Shown in pieces: positions 20,334 through 30,343 of a stretch of 64,000 bases of DNA. Both the position numbers and the translations under genes were made by a program. The first letter of the stretch is position 1, and each line of letters opens with the position of its first letter. Location of the stretch: the NCBI GenBank assembly GCA_003166025.1, contig PMWT01000066.1:28635-92634 (forward strand). The letters run 5' to 3'. Under the pieces are notes generated by a model that saw only the letters and a program-made list of their open reading frames with translations, searched no databases and was not told where the DNA came from. The stretch is from Acidimicrobiaceae bacterium (lineage in GTDB: Bacteria > Actinomycetota > Acidimicrobiia > Acidimicrobiales > Palsa-688).

Positions 20334-22498
20334 TCTGTCTCCGGGCCTATGTAACCAGGCTCGTCCAGGGACAACTTCCCGTACGACGAGGGGAGCTTCT
20401 CCCCCATTGACGTGATCCTTACAGGACCGCCGGGAAGGTCTGGGGCGGAGATACCCTCCTCGGTCAACAGGAGCTCGCGCCGGCGACGGCGTGAGGGGAC
20501 CACGCCCTGAGGCCGGAAGATCATGAGCACGATAAGCAGCGCCCCAAGATAGATGAACTCGTCCTGGAACTGGTAGTCCTGGAACGAATGGATCTGCAGG
20601 TACTGGGGTAGCCACTGGATAAAGGCGGCCCCGATAACCGCGCCCGCGATCGACCCCATGCCTCCGAAGATCACAAACACGAGGATGAGTATCGAAGTTT
20701 GGACGATGAAATCGTTAGGCACCAGGCTCTGGACCTGGCTGGCGAAAAAGACCCCGGCAAAGCCGGCTGTCGAGGCTCCGATGGCAAAGGCCATGACCTT
20801 GTACTTCAAGGTGTTGATGCCGAGGGAATCGGCCGCGACTTCGTCCTCCCGGATGGCTGTCCACGACCGTCCGACTCGGGAGTGTTCGAGAAAACTGAAG
20901 GCGACAGTGAATATGACTGCCACTATTAATATCAAGTAATAATAGGGAAGGACTGTCCCCGTCCAGCGGTACTTGACCGAAAAGAGATGGACGGAAAACT
21001 GGGGTATAAAACCTGGCGTGCCCGCCGGTCCACCGGTCACGCCGTTGAGGTTGTTGGCGACGATCTCGATTATTTCCCCGAAGCCCAGGGTCACGATGGC
21101 GAGGTAGTCCCCCCGCAGCCGGAGCGTGGGGGTGCCGAGCAGGACACCGGTGAGCATGGCGGCCAAAATGGAAAACGGTATGACCCAGAACGGGTTGAGG
21201 ACGAACGGCGCCTTGATCGGGAGGGCGTCCGTGAAGAAGGCCGTGGTGTAGGCCCCGATGGCCCAGAAGGCTACGTACCCGAGGTCCAAAAGCCCGGCGA
21301 AGCCGACGACCACGTTGAGGCCCATAGCGAGAAGGACATAGATCGCCACCTGGGTGGTGAGGATCGACTGGATACCAGCGTTGAGGTGCAGCGGCCATTG
21401 GACCGCCACCAGGAGGGCGGCGATCGTGAGCGCGGTCTTGCCATACGCGAACCGGGCCTCTTTCGTGATCCCGGTGAACTCGTATTGGCCATGCTCGGGA
21501 CGTGAACCGCGGGTAGCGCCGACAAGGTCCAAGCCCACCCAGACGAGCGCGCCCACGATGACAAGGGCACCGAGGACCATAAGGACGGCACCGGCCGGAC
21601 GGTTGTGAGGCATGATCCCGATGGAAGCCAGCCAGTGGGCCAAAGAGCGGGGTGTCGACACCCGCCATTCGGACCAGGTCGTCCACATCAGCCACCCGTA
21701 GACCGCTAGGACAACGCCGCCCACCGTGCCCGCCCGGCGCACAGACCGGGCCGGTACCAACTTGCGGAGCTCGGCCAGGCCGAAGAGCACCGCTTCAAGC
21801 ACGCACAGGACAAGAGCGGCCCACAACACGGCCCGGCCCAAAGGCCTGTCGTGGGGCACAGCCCCGATGGAGTTGAGGTACCTGGAGACCGAGTTGTGCA
21901 TCCACGCCAACGCCCCGTACACGGCGACGACGGCGTACGCCGCCAACCTGGCGACGCGCAACGACCATCGCCCGAAGAGATAGACGAGCAGCTCCATGAC
22001 GGCGAACCCAAAACCGATCTCGATACAGACGCCGCCCTTCCAGGTGTCGTCGGGCGAAAGCCACGACACCCAAATCAAGCCGATCGCCACGACCGCCATG
22101 TCGAGGCCCAGGCGCACCCGTCGCGACGCCGTCACCTTGGCGACCGAAGCCCGCAGGCGGTTGGACTGTGACCTCAACCCCGCCCCGAACGAGTACCAGA
22201 CCGAGACGACCGAGAAGAGCACGGCGGCGAACCCCACGAACCAGAACAGTCTCGGGAACTGCAGGGAGCCGGTGAAGCCCGACGTCGGAGCCGAGTTGCT
22301 CCCCGCCGGGCCGGTCATGACAGCCACGACCAGGACGGCGCCCACGCATATGGCGAGACGACGGGCCCAGGCACTGCGGGCCAGGTCGGCCAGCGAGGCC
22401 CGGCGTGCCGGTCCCCCTGGCGGGCTCTTCACCGGCCCCCGGGAACCCGGCGCGCCCGGGCTGACGGGAGCACCGGGCCCGGCGGCGGTGGCAGTCAT
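20330..22498 (-). CDS. livM: Branched-chain amino acid-type ABC permease, LivM-like, with ~350-aa membrane N-terminal extension
   Basis: C-terminal half GLNVVVGFAGLLDLGYVAFWAIGAYTTA...LRLRGDYLAIVTLGFGEIIEIVANN is LivM; start MTATAAGPG at 22498 overlaps the livH stop. Confidence 0.9.
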   Translation of the reverse strand: MTATAAGPGAPVSPGAPGSRGPVKSPPGGPARRASLADLARSAWARRLAICVGAVLVVAVMTGPAGSNSAPTSGFTGSLQFPRLFWFVGFAAVLFSVVSVWYSFGAGLRSQSNRLRASVAKVTASRRVRLGLDMAVVAIGLIWVSWLSPDDTWKGGVCIEIGFGFAVMELLVYLFGRWSLRVARLAAYAVVAVYGALAWMHNSVSRYLNSIGAVPHDRPLGRAVLWAALVLCVLEAVLFGLAELRKLVPARSVRRAGTVGGVVLAVYGWLMWTTWSEWRVSTPRSLAHWLASIGIMPHNRPAGAVLMVLGALVIVGALVWVGLDLVGATRGSRPEHGQYEFTGITKEARFAYGKTALTIAALLVAVQWPLHLNAGIQSILTTQVAIYVLLAMGLNVVVGFAGLLDLGYVAFWAIGAYTTAFFTDALPIKAPFVLNPFWVIPFSILAAMLTGVLLGTPTLRLRGDYLAIVTLGFGEIIEIVANNLNGVTGGPAGTPGFIPQFSVHLFSVKYRWTGTVLPYYYLILIVAVIFTVAFSFLEHSRVGRSWTAIREDEVAADSLGINTLKYKVMAFAIGASTAGFAGVFFASQVQSLVPNDFIVQTSILILVFVIFGGMGSIAGAVIGAAFIQWLPQYLQIHSFQDYQFQDEFIYLGALLIVLMIFRPQGVVPSRRRRRELLLTEEGISAPDLPGGPVRITSMGEKLPSSYGKLSLDEPGYIGPETE

Positions 22499-23442
22499 GC
22501 CTCTCGCCCGAGGCGCTCGCCAAGGATGCCCGTGGGCCGGAAAAGCAAGAGCGTCACCAGCACGCCAAAGGCTACGACGTCCTGCCACTCCGCCGACATC
22601 CAGCGCAGCGGGATGCTCTCGAACAGCCCGAGCAGGAGACCGCCGATCATCGCGCCCCGGATATTCCCGATGCCGCCGAGGACGGCGGCGGTGAACGCCT
22701 TCAGCCCGGGGACAAAGCCCATCGTGTAGATGACGCCGAACTGGAGCCCGAAAAGGAACCCGGCGGCGCCGCCCATCAGCCCTCCGAGCACGAAGGTGAG
22801 CGAGATCGTCCGGTCGATGTGCACACCCATCAGGCTCGCCGTTTCCGCGTCCTGGGCGACGGCCCGGATGCCCTTGCCCAGCTTGGTCTTGTTCACCACC
22901 AGGTCGAGCACGACCAAAAGGACGAGGGAGACGACCATCGTCAGGATCCAGACAGACTGGACACCAACGCCGCACACCTTGAAGGCATCCCCGGTGACCA
23001 CGGTGGGTGCCGGGATGAAGGCGGTGTAGCGCCCGAACTCCTTGCCCGCCAGGTTGAAAATGAAGTACGAGGCCCCGATGGCGCTTATCAGGTACGTCAA
23101 CCTGGGCGCGTTGCGCTTTCGCAGTGGCCGGTAGGCGACCCTTTCGAGGACAAATGCGATCGCCCCGCCGGCAAGAGCACCGGCGACGATCCCGACGAGC
23201 ATGAACCCGATCGCCCAGAACCCGCTAGGAGTGGACGTGCCCAGCACCGCTCGCATGGCGAACAGCCCGCCGAAGCCCCCGGACATGACCACTTCGGAAT
23301 GGGCGAAGTTGATCAGCCTGAGGACGCCGTAGACCAGGGTGTACCCGAGCGCTATGAGCGCGTAAAGGAACCCATTGGCGAGCCCGCCAAGGATAAGCGA
23401 GACCCAGATGTTGTTGTTGGCGAGGAACCCGGGGCAGCTCAT
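22495..23442 (-). CDS. livH: Branched-chain amino acid-type ABC permease
   Basis: LGGLANGFLYALIALGYTLVYGVLRLINFAHSEVVMSGGF. Confidence 0.92.
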   Translation of the reverse strand: MSCPGFLANNNIWVSLILGGLANGFLYALIALGYTLVYGVLRLINFAHSEVVMSGGFGGLFAMRAVLGTSTPSGFWAIGFMLVGIVAGALAGGAIAFVLERVAYRPLRKRNAPRLTYLISAIGASYFIFNLAGKEFGRYTAFIPAPTVVTGDAFKVCGVGVQSVWILTMVVSLVLLVVLDLVVNKTKLGKGIRAVAQDAETASLMGVHIDRTISLTFVLGGLMGGAAGFLFGLQFGVIYTMGFVPGLKAFTAAVLGGIGNIRGAMIGGLLLGLFESIPLRWMSAEWQDVVAFGVLVTLLLFRPTGILGERLGREA

Positions 23443-23508
23443 GCGTCAGAGGAGTCTCATCGACCTTGACCAGCAAATCTAGTCAGTTAGGACCTGAGGG
23501 ACAAATGG

Positions 23509-23550
23509 AATGAGCCGGGCACCCCGCAATGGCGGAGCACCCGGCTCATT
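23509..23550 (-). terminator. Strong stem-loop between livK-like gene and livH
   Basis: AATGAGCCGGG ... CCCGGCTCATT perfect 11-bp outer arms, GC-rich inner stem; no clear U-tract. Confidence 0.6.
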
Positions 23551-23568
23551 CACAACTGGCTACTGGCG

Positions 23569-24789
23569 TTACGCTAGGCCGAGTTGGACTAAATTGCCGT
23601 TCACAACTTGGTTTATGTAGATGTCGGCACCGGCGATGTCGCCATTGGCCTGGAAGGAAACAACCTTCGTGAGCCCGTGGTAGACGATCTTGTGAAGGCC
23701 ATTGACAACGTTTATACGAGTGATGGCACCCGTACCGCCCTTGGTCTTCGACAGGATTTGCAGTTCGGCGATGATCGCGTTGGCCGCGTCGAACGCCTCA
23801 CCGGAATAGATCCCCACGGGGAACTTGGCCAGCTTCTTGAAGCCTGAGGCGAACGCCGTGTCGGCCTTTGTGGTGCCGAGGACCGCGCACGGGCAGCTGG
23901 CGTATATGCCGTTGGCGGCGCTGGGCGGGTTGGTGCCGGATATCAGCGCGGTGCTATCGCTGCCGTCCCCGCTAATGATCTTGCCCGTGTAGCCCGCCTT
24001 GGACAGCGCGCCGGCGAGCAGGCCGAGGTCGCAGTAATAGCCGCCGTAGAACAGCAGCTGGGGCTTGGCGCTCACCACGGTAGCGGCGTCGTCCGGGTAC
24101 TGCGTGGGGCTGGCCGTGCCGTCACTGCACTGGCTGGTGCCGGGGAACGTGCCCGTCGTCACCTTCGCCCCGTCCTTGGTCGCCTGGGCGGCAAAGGCGG
24201 CAGCGAGACCTTCGCCGTAGGTGCTGGCGTCATTGGAGACGTACAGGTTGGTCAGGTGGAGCTTTTGGACGACGTAGTTGGCGTCAGCCGGCCCTTGGAC
24301 GCTGTCGTCCGCCACGTCCCGGAAGAAGTTGCGCCATCCGGACGTCGCCAGAGCCGTGTTCGTGGCTGACGGGCTGACCGTCGCCAGGTTGTGGGCGCTG
24401 AAGGTGGGCTCGGCCGCCTTGGTGGCACCCGAGAAGGCTGGGCCCACCACGCCGATGACCGACGGGTTGGCGGTGAGTTCCTCGGCGTCGGTCGGCGAAA
24501 GTGTCGGCGAGCCCTGGTCGTCCTTGGCTACGTACTTGAGCGTGAACGGAAGAGGGCCGAACTGAGACTTCCCTGAGTTGGCTTGGTTGATGGCGTACTG
24601 GACGGCGTACGCCATGTTGAGGCCGAGCTGCGCGTTGCCGCCCGATAGCGGGCCTTCGTAGGCAAGGTCGAACGTCGGCTTTGTGTTGCTCGGCTGCTTG
24701 GCAACTGCGAATGCCGCTCCGCTGAAACCGGAGAGCACGACTGCCCCCGCCACGAGCGGCACGCCGGCCTTCATGAGCAATTTCCTCAT
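23569..24789 (-). CDS. Branched-chain amino acid-type ABC substrate-binding protein
   Basis: Signal peptide MRKLLMKAGVPLVAGAVVLSGFSGAAFA; periplasmic-binding-protein fold; operon context. Confidence 0.88.
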   Translation of the reverse strand: MRKLLMKAGVPLVAGAVVLSGFSGAAFAVAKQPSNTKPTFDLAYEGPLSGGNAQLGLNMAYAVQYAINQANSGKSQFGPLPFTLKYVAKDDQGSPTLSPTDAEELTANPSVIGVVGPAFSGATKAAEPTFSAHNLATVSPSATNTALATSGWRNFFRDVADDSVQGPADANYVVQKLHLTNLYVSNDASTYGEGLAAAFAAQATKDGAKVTTGTFPGTSQCSDGTASPTQYPDDAATVVSAKPQLLFYGGYYCDLGLLAGALSKAGYTGKIISGDGSDSTALISGTNPPSAANGIYASCPCAVLGTTKADTAFASGFKKLAKFPVGIYSGEAFDAANAIIAELQILSKTKGGTGAITRINVVNGLHKIVYHGLTKVVSFQANGDIAGADIYINQVVNGNLVQLGLA

Positions 24790-25080
24790 GAACTTTCCTC
24801 CTATTGGGTTTACACTCGGGGCAGGCGTTTGCCCCCAGTTCATCGGTGCAGTAACCTTATACACTCAGTCGTCTAATAGCCAGCCGGCCTAGGGTCTGCG
24901 ACTACGAGCCAGCCGGTTATTTGGCGCGATGTAACAGCTGCAAGTCGCTCATTGCCGCGCGGCTGGTATTCGCTTCTGCAGGGATCTCAATGTCTTCGCG
25001 CCGCTTTCTGCGTTGTCGTTGACCGTTCTCGTGGCCGTCCGGGCCGTGGGCGCCCTCCAGGTGGCAAGGTCTCAGCCCCG

Positions 25081-26085
25081 GTGGGCACTACCATCCTGGC
25101 GGTGGGACAAGACGTCGCCGTGGGCACTGGCGCCGCGCTACCGGCCGTCATCCATACCGAGCAGTTGACCAAGGTCTACAGCGGGGCTGACTTCGCCGCC
25201 GTAGACCGGCTCGACCTCGACGTACGGGCTGGGGAGATCTTCGGGCTCCTAGGCCCCAACGGCGCCGGGAAGACCACGACGGCCGGGATGCTCACGACTC
25301 GGGTCGTGCCAACGTCCGGCCGAGCCTTCGTGGGCGGGGTCGACGTGGCGGCCCATCCGGCCCTAGCCAAGCAGCTGAGCGGCATCGTGTCGCAGCAGAA
25401 CACCCTGGACCGCCAGCTCACGGTGTGGGAAAACCTTTACTTCCACGGCCGCCTGTTCGGCATCGGGGCCAAGGAGTCACGCCGTACCGCAGACCAGCTG
25501 CTGGCGCAGTTCCAACTCTCACGCTGGGCGAAGGCGTCTGTATATGCGCTGTCCGGTGGGATGGCCCAGCGCCTCATGGTGGCCAGGGCCATCTTCCACC
25601 GTCCATCCGTACTGTTCTTGGACGAACCGACGGCCGGCCTGGACCCCCAGAGCCGCCTGGCCCTGTGGGACCTGCTCGGCGAGCTCAATCAGGACGGCCA
25701 GACCATCCTGCTCACGACGCACTACATGGAGGAGGCGGACAAGCTCTGCCAACGGGTCGCCATCATGGACCACGGGAAGATCCTGGCTCTTGACACCCCC
25801 GCCGCCCTAAAGCAAGGCGTCGGGGCGGACACGGTCGTCACCATCAAGACGACGGGCGACCCGGGGGACCTCGGCGCGCTCCTGGCGGCAGAGGTCAGGG
25901 ACGTGACGCGCACCCGCATGAGCGAGGGGCACCTGCAGCTGCACGTGAAGGGCAGGAGCGGGCTGGTGTCGACGATCGTCGGCACCGCTGAACGGGGCGG
26001 GTTCGACATCCTCGACATCTCGATCGCCGAGCCCAGCCTGGAGACAGTGTTCATCAACCTCACCGGCAAGGAGCTGCGCGACTGA
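25081..26085 (+). CDS. ABC transporter ATPase, daunorubicin-resistance (DrrA)-like
   Basis: LLGPNGAGKTTTAGMLTTRVVPTSG, LSGGMAQRLMVARAIFHRPSVLFLDEPTAGLDPQSR; start position uncertain (ORF opens at 24952). Confidence 0.85.
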   Translation: MGTTILAVGQDVAVGTGAALPAVIHTEQLTKVYSGADFAAVDRLDLDVRAGEIFGLLGPNGAGKTTTAGMLTTRVVPTSGRAFVGGVDVAAHPALAKQLSGIVSQQNTLDRQLTVWENLYFHGRLFGIGAKESRRTADQLLAQFQLSRWAKASVYALSGGMAQRLMVARAIFHRPSVLFLDEPTAGLDPQSRLALWDLLGELNQDGQTILLTTHYMEEADKLCQRVAIMDHGKILALDTPAALKQGVGADTVVTIKTTGDPGDLGALLAAEVRDVTRTRMSEGHLQLHVKGRSGLVSTIVGTAERGGFDILDISIAEPSLETVFINLTGKELRD

Positions 26086-26975
26086 TGCCAGGGACGATGC
26101 CGGCGCCGACGGTCGCGCCCGAGCACCAGCACATCGGGGACCGGCCGTTGAGGCCGGTATATGCCGCCAGCGTGACCGCCCTAGGGGCGCTGCTGCTGCG
26201 CGACCTCGTCGTGCTGGGCAAGCACCTGTGGGAGTTCGTGCTGAGGACGCTCGTCCAGCCCTTCCTCCTGTGTTTCGTGTTCCTCTTCGTGTTCCCCAAG
26301 ATCGGCCAGGGCATCGGCGGCCAGGGCCCGAAGGCAGAATCAGCCTTCGCCACGATCCTCGTGCCCGGAGTGGTCGGGATCTCGGTCATGTTCCAAGGGG
26401 TGCAGTCGATCGCGCTGGCCATGGCCCAGGAGTTCGGGTTCACCCGCGAGATCGAGGACCGGGTCCAGGCGCCGTGCCCGATCTGGCTCGTTGCCGCGGC
26501 CAAGGTCCTGTCCGGGGCGGCGCAGGGAGTGCTGTCGGCGGCGATCGTGCTGCCGATCGCCTCGGTGGTCCACGCCTCGGGCGTGCGGGCGACAGTGTCG
26601 CTGCACTGGGCCATCATCCTCACCCTGGTACCGATAGCCACCGTGGCCATGGCCGGCCTCGGGCTCGTGCTCGGCACGAGTTTCGAGCCCCGCAACATCG
26701 GGCTCATGTTCGGTTTCATAATCCTGCCCATAACGTTCCTCGGCGGCACCTACTACGGCTGGACGCGCCTCGCACCTGTCAAGGTCGGAGGTTTCCATTG
26801 GCTCCAGACCCTGGTCCTGGTCAACCCCCTCATCTACGTCAACGAGGGTATGAGGGCAGCCTTCACCGCCGCGCCCCACATGCACCTGTACGTCGTCTAC
26901 CCCGTCTTGATCGGCTTCGCCGTCGTGTTCCTCGGCCTGGGGCTGCGCAACTTCCGCCGACGCGTGCTTTCCTAA
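26085..26975 (+). CDS. ABC-2 type permease, DrrB-like
   Basis: Multi-TM protein starting on the ATPase stop (ATGATG overlap); ILPITFLGGTYYGW motif. Confidence 0.85.
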   Translation: MPGTMPAPTVAPEHQHIGDRPLRPVYAASVTALGALLLRDLVVLGKHLWEFVLRTLVQPFLLCFVFLFVFPKIGQGIGGQGPKAESAFATILVPGVVGISVMFQGVQSIALAMAQEFGFTREIEDRVQAPCPIWLVAAAKVLSGAAQGVLSAAIVLPIASVVHASGVRATVSLHWAIILTLVPIATVAMAGLGLVLGTSFEPRNIGLMFGFIILPITFLGGTYYGWTRLAPVKVGGFHWLQTLVLVNPLIYVNEGMRAAFTAAPHMHLYVVYPVLIGFAVVFLGLGLRNFRRRVLS

Positions 26976-26997
26976 ACGAGCACGTTGCGGCTCGCGC

Positions 26998-27237
26998 TCA
27001 AGAAGGGCTGAGGCCGGGCCCGGCGAGGAAGGCGTTGTGCCTGTTGCTGGCCGCGATGGCCGCCCACACCATCGATGCCGGCCAGACGAAGATCAAAACG
27101 TAGCCCAGGGTGGGTACGACGCCGACAGCAGCCAGCACCACCAGAGCTACCGCGCCCGTGGCGCTGGCATAGAACAAGCCCAGCGGGCCAAAAAAGAAGG
27201 TCAGGACGAGTGCCACGAAAACCGACTTGTCTTTCAT
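26998..27237 (-). CDS. Small two-TM membrane protein (TM2-like)
   Basis: MKDKSVFVALVLTFFFGPLGLFYASATGAVALVVLAAVGVVPTLGYVLIFVWPASMVWAAIAASNRHN. Confidence 0.65.
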   Translation of the reverse strand: MKDKSVFVALVLTFFFGPLGLFYASATGAVALVVLAAVGVVPTLGYVLIFVWPASMVWAAIAASNRHNAFLAGPGLSPS

Positions 27238-27355
27238 CGCGTTCTCCTCTGCGAGAGAGCCACTTCGGCGAGCGTGGCACCTTCCCTCCGGCCCCCAGTA
27301 GGGCCGTAGGGCCCAACGTGGGCTCACCGACGGCTCTTCGGGAGGTGTACCTCTC

Positions 27356-27820
27356 CTAGAGGTGGAGCGGCCGGCTAGGGCTCAGTACCAGCTCGGGGTG
27401 TTGGGCCCAGTCCATGCCGGGGACGTCGATGTACAACTCGATCTCGTTGCCGTCCGGGTCCAGTACGTAGAGGCTGTGGGTCACGGTATGGTCGCTGGTC
27501 CCGACGATCGTCACGCCTGCATGCTGGACCTTCGCCAACGCCTCCCGCAGCTCGTCGTCGGTGGTGCCCACCTTGAGGCCGAAGTGGTAAAGGCCCACGC
27601 GCCGGCCCCGTGGGAGGGCGGCGGCGTCCTCTCCGACTTCGATCAAGAGCAGCTCATGGTGGGTGCGGTTAGACGGCGCCGAAAACGCGGCGGCCCGGAA
27701 CGGCACGCCGGCGAGGTCGGGGCCGATCATCCGCCACCCAAGGACATCCCGGTAGAACGCAACGGAACGGTCCAGGTTGCGCACGTACAGGACCAGGTGC
27801 CCGAGTTCCTTTACTTCCAT
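27356..27820 (-). CDS. VOC (glyoxalase/bleomycin resistance/dioxygenase) family protein
   Basis: LGHLVLYVRNLDRSVAFYRDVLGWRM...LYVLDPDGNEIELYID. Confidence 0.88.
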   Translation of the reverse strand: MEVKELGHLVLYVRNLDRSVAFYRDVLGWRMIGPDLAGVPFRAAAFSAPSNRTHHELLLIEVGEDAAALPRGRRVGLYHFGLKVGTTDDELREALAKVQHAGVTIVGTSDHTVTHSLYVLDPDGNEIELYIDVPGMDWAQHPELVLSPSRPLHL

Positions 27821-27924
27821 CGTCGGCCTCCTGCTCGCTCTTCGTCCATCAGTGCGAACGCCGCGCTGTTCCCGGCTGTTCCCGTGGCATACTGTTGCAC
27901 CTTGGCTGGGGGGGTGCGCCCGGG

Positions 27925-28695
27925 ATGACGGTGACGGAGCTCCTCGACGGCGTGTGGCTCCATACGAGCAAGCGGGCGACGACCACGACGACCGTGCTCG
28001 CGCTGGGCGAGCACGAGTGCATGGTCGTCGATCCCGCTATGGAGCCGTCGGATCTAGTCGATGTCTCCGCGCTCGTCCGAGAGGTTGGTCGGACGGTGAC
28101 GCTCGGATGGTCGACGCACCCACATTGGGACCATGTCCTTTGGTCGTCCGAGCTCGGAGCCGAGGTCGTCAGGTTCGCGACGCGTCGGAACGCCGAGTTG
28201 TGTGCCGCGGAGCAGGCGGAGCTCGAGGCCTATCTCGAAAGCGAGTGCCCCGGGCATGAGACCGGGCTCTGCGGGCGCCTGACGCCGCTCGAAGATGGCG
28301 AGGGGCGATGGCCCACCTCGTGCCGGGTGATCGCCCACGACGCGCATGCCCCCGGCCACGGTGCGCTCTGGGTGCAGGACAAGGGGCTGCTAATCGCCGG
28401 GGACATGGTGTCGGACATCGAAATCCCGACGCTCGATCTCGAGTCCCCGGGCCCGGTTAGCGACTACGAAGAGGCGCTCAACCGCTACGAGGAGATCGCC
28501 AGCGACGTCGTCAGCTTCGTTCCCGGGCACGGCGCGCCGGGCGACGGGACCGAGTTGCGACGCAGACTTGCCCTCGACAGACGGTACCTCGCAGGTCTCG
28601 TCTCCGGGCGGCCTATCCCTGACGATGGGCGTTGCACCGAACCCTGGCTGCAGGCTCAGCACCAACTGCAGGCCGCTTGGTGCGCCGAGCACTAG
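27925..28695 (+). CDS. MBL-fold metallo-hydrolase
   Basis: STHPHWDHVLWSSELGAEVV (HxHxDH), HDAHAPGHGALWV, FVPGHGAPGDG. Confidence 0.85.
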   Translation: MTVTELLDGVWLHTSKRATTTTTVLALGEHECMVVDPAMEPSDLVDVSALVREVGRTVTLGWSTHPHWDHVLWSSELGAEVVRFATRRNAELCAAEQAELEAYLESECPGHETGLCGRLTPLEDGEGRWPTSCRVIAHDAHAPGHGALWVQDKGLLIAGDMVSDIEIPTLDLESPGPVSDYEEALNRYEEIASDVVSFVPGHGAPGDGTELRRRLALDRRYLAGLVSGRPIPDDGRCTEPWLQAQHQLQAAWCAEH

Positions 28696-28707
28696 CACCA
28701 TCAACGC

Positions 28708-30186
28708 CTACTCTGCGTGCCAGCCCTTTTCGTCGACGCCGCCCGGGATATCTGCAGCCCTGTCGTAGGGCTTTCTCGTGAAGACAAACGAGGCGATGTC
28801 CAAATGGGTGAGCGACCCGTCGCTCCGTCGGCAAGGTGTGAGGCGTTCTCCGTCGAAATAACCGGACTCGCCCACATAGCTGCCGTCGTCTCTGGGCCGG
28901 AACGTGCAGTCCCGACCGTCGGGGACACCCCCCAGTTCGAGTCGGCCGTCCTGACGAAGGTTTAGGCGGTACTCCACTGGCCCCCAATACCACGTCCCCA
29001 CAATCTGCAGGGCCCGCTCGTTGGCACCCGCGGGGCTCGGCTGGAACGGTGACTTCTCCCGAGGCTGTTGCGAGGCCACCAAGGAGAGCATCTCGGCGAA
29101 GAAGCCGGGCCGGAACCCTCTGTACGTCGAGTTGGCCAGGGCCACCACGACGTCCTTGGTCGCCTCATCCACGAGCACCATCGCCCAGTAGCCGGGCATG
29201 GCACCTGAATGGCCGTACCGGCGGGCCCCGCCTTGGTTCCACACCTGCAGCCCAAGCCCGTAGGCGCCGCTCCAGGGCTGGCCCGGCATGTCCATCAGTG
29301 CGATGGGCTCGGCCATCTCAGCTACAGATCGTGGGCTCAGCACCTCCGGACGCCCTCCCGCGAGCACGTCAGACCAGCGGGCAAGGTCCTCGATCGTCGA
29401 CCACAGCTGGCCTGCCGGTGCCATGGCCAGAGCATCGTGCTCGGGTTCGTCCATGACGAGGTCGGCGTGGGGGTGGACGGCGAGGCCCCGGACGTACGGA
29501 GGCTCCGGTCGCAGGGTCGTACGCCGCATGCCCAGGGGCTCCAGCAGTTCGTTGCGGACGACATCGCCAAGCGGTGCCGAACGGACGCGGGCGACGAGTT
29601 CCCCCAGGACGGCATAGCCCGGGTTGGAATAGTGGAAGCGCCGACCAGGTCGCCACAGTAGGTCGTCCCGCCGGAGCGAGGAGGACACAAGCTCGCGGAA
29701 AGGGACGCCTGGCGTACGCTCCCACCAAGGCCCCGGCGTCTCGGCGCGCAAGCCGGAAGTGTGGGAGAGCAACTGGCCGACCGTAACTGGGAGTTCTGCA
29801 AGCTCGGAGATGTGTTCGCCCACGGCGTCGCTCAGGTCGAGAGCGCCCTCGTCTCGCAGCCGCAGGACGCTGACAGCCACGAACGTCTTCGTGATCGAAC
29901 CGATCCGGTACTGCGTGGCCGTCGTTGGCGAGCCTCCTCCGCCGCTCGCGGTCGACCCCCGGGCCCCCCGCCAGACGATGGTGCCGTTTCTAACGATCCC
30001 GGCCACAAGTGTCGGCAGCCGGCCCTTTATTTGCTCCTCGCCCAGGCGCTCTTCGAGTTGGCGGACCAAATCGTCACGAAGCAGCTGCGGCTCCGCACGG
30101 CCCACACCAGGGCCCACACGGTCCGACAATGACATCCTCCGCCTCCCTAACCTCGGTCGTGATGCCATCATCTTGCCTCGGGCCAC
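28708..30186 (-). CDS. Serine beta-lactamase-like / class C-type hydrolase
   Basis: YRIGSITKTFVAVSVLRLRDEG (SxxK = SITK), YSNPGYAVLGELV (YxN). Confidence 0.85.
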   Translation of the reverse strand: MARGKMMASRPRLGRRRMSLSDRVGPGVGRAEPQLLRDDLVRQLEERLGEEQIKGRLPTLVAGIVRNGTIVWRGARGSTASGGGGSPTTATQYRIGSITKTFVAVSVLRLRDEGALDLSDAVGEHISELAELPVTVGQLLSHTSGLRAETPGPWWERTPGVPFRELVSSSLRRDDLLWRPGRRFHYSNPGYAVLGELVARVRSAPLGDVVRNELLEPLGMRRTTLRPEPPYVRGLAVHPHADLVMDEPEHDALAMAPAGQLWSTIEDLARWSDVLAGGRPEVLSPRSVAEMAEPIALMDMPGQPWSGAYGLGLQVWNQGGARRYGHSGAMPGYWAMVLVDEATKDVVVALANSTYRGFRPGFFAEMLSLVASQQPREKSPFQPSPAGANERALQIVGTWYWGPVEYRLNLRQDGRLELGGVPDGRDCTFRPRDDGSYVGESGYFDGERLTPCRRSDGSLTHLDIASFVFTRKPYDRAADIPGGVDEKGWHAE

Positions 30187-30283
30187 GACCTAGGTAACCG
30201 CGAGAGGGGGGCGCCGGCTCCTGGGGCATGGAGCTGCGGTTATACGCGGCGACCAACCGAATGAAAATGAAGTCGCAGGCAGC

Positions 30284-30343
30284 GCAACCGTGGCCAGTGC
30301 AACCGCGGCCGATGCAACCGCGGCCGATGCAACCGTGGCCGAT
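30284..30343. repeat. Four tandem copies of a 15-bp unit (GCAACCGYGGCCRRT)
   Basis: GCAACCGTGGCCAGT / GCAACCGCGGCCGAT x2 / GCAACCGTGGCCGAT, contiguous, between the beta-lactamase-like gene and the WYL regulator. Confidence 0.9.

Noticed and set aside
24952-25080. N-terminal extension of the DrrA-like ATPase from 24952
   Set aside because: Residues are Arg/Gly-rich with no ABC homology; a GTG at 25081 is a more plausible start, though unproven.
30284-30343. CRISPR-like array
   Set aside because: Units are contiguous 15-bp tandem repeats with no spacers; no cas genes anywhere in the window.
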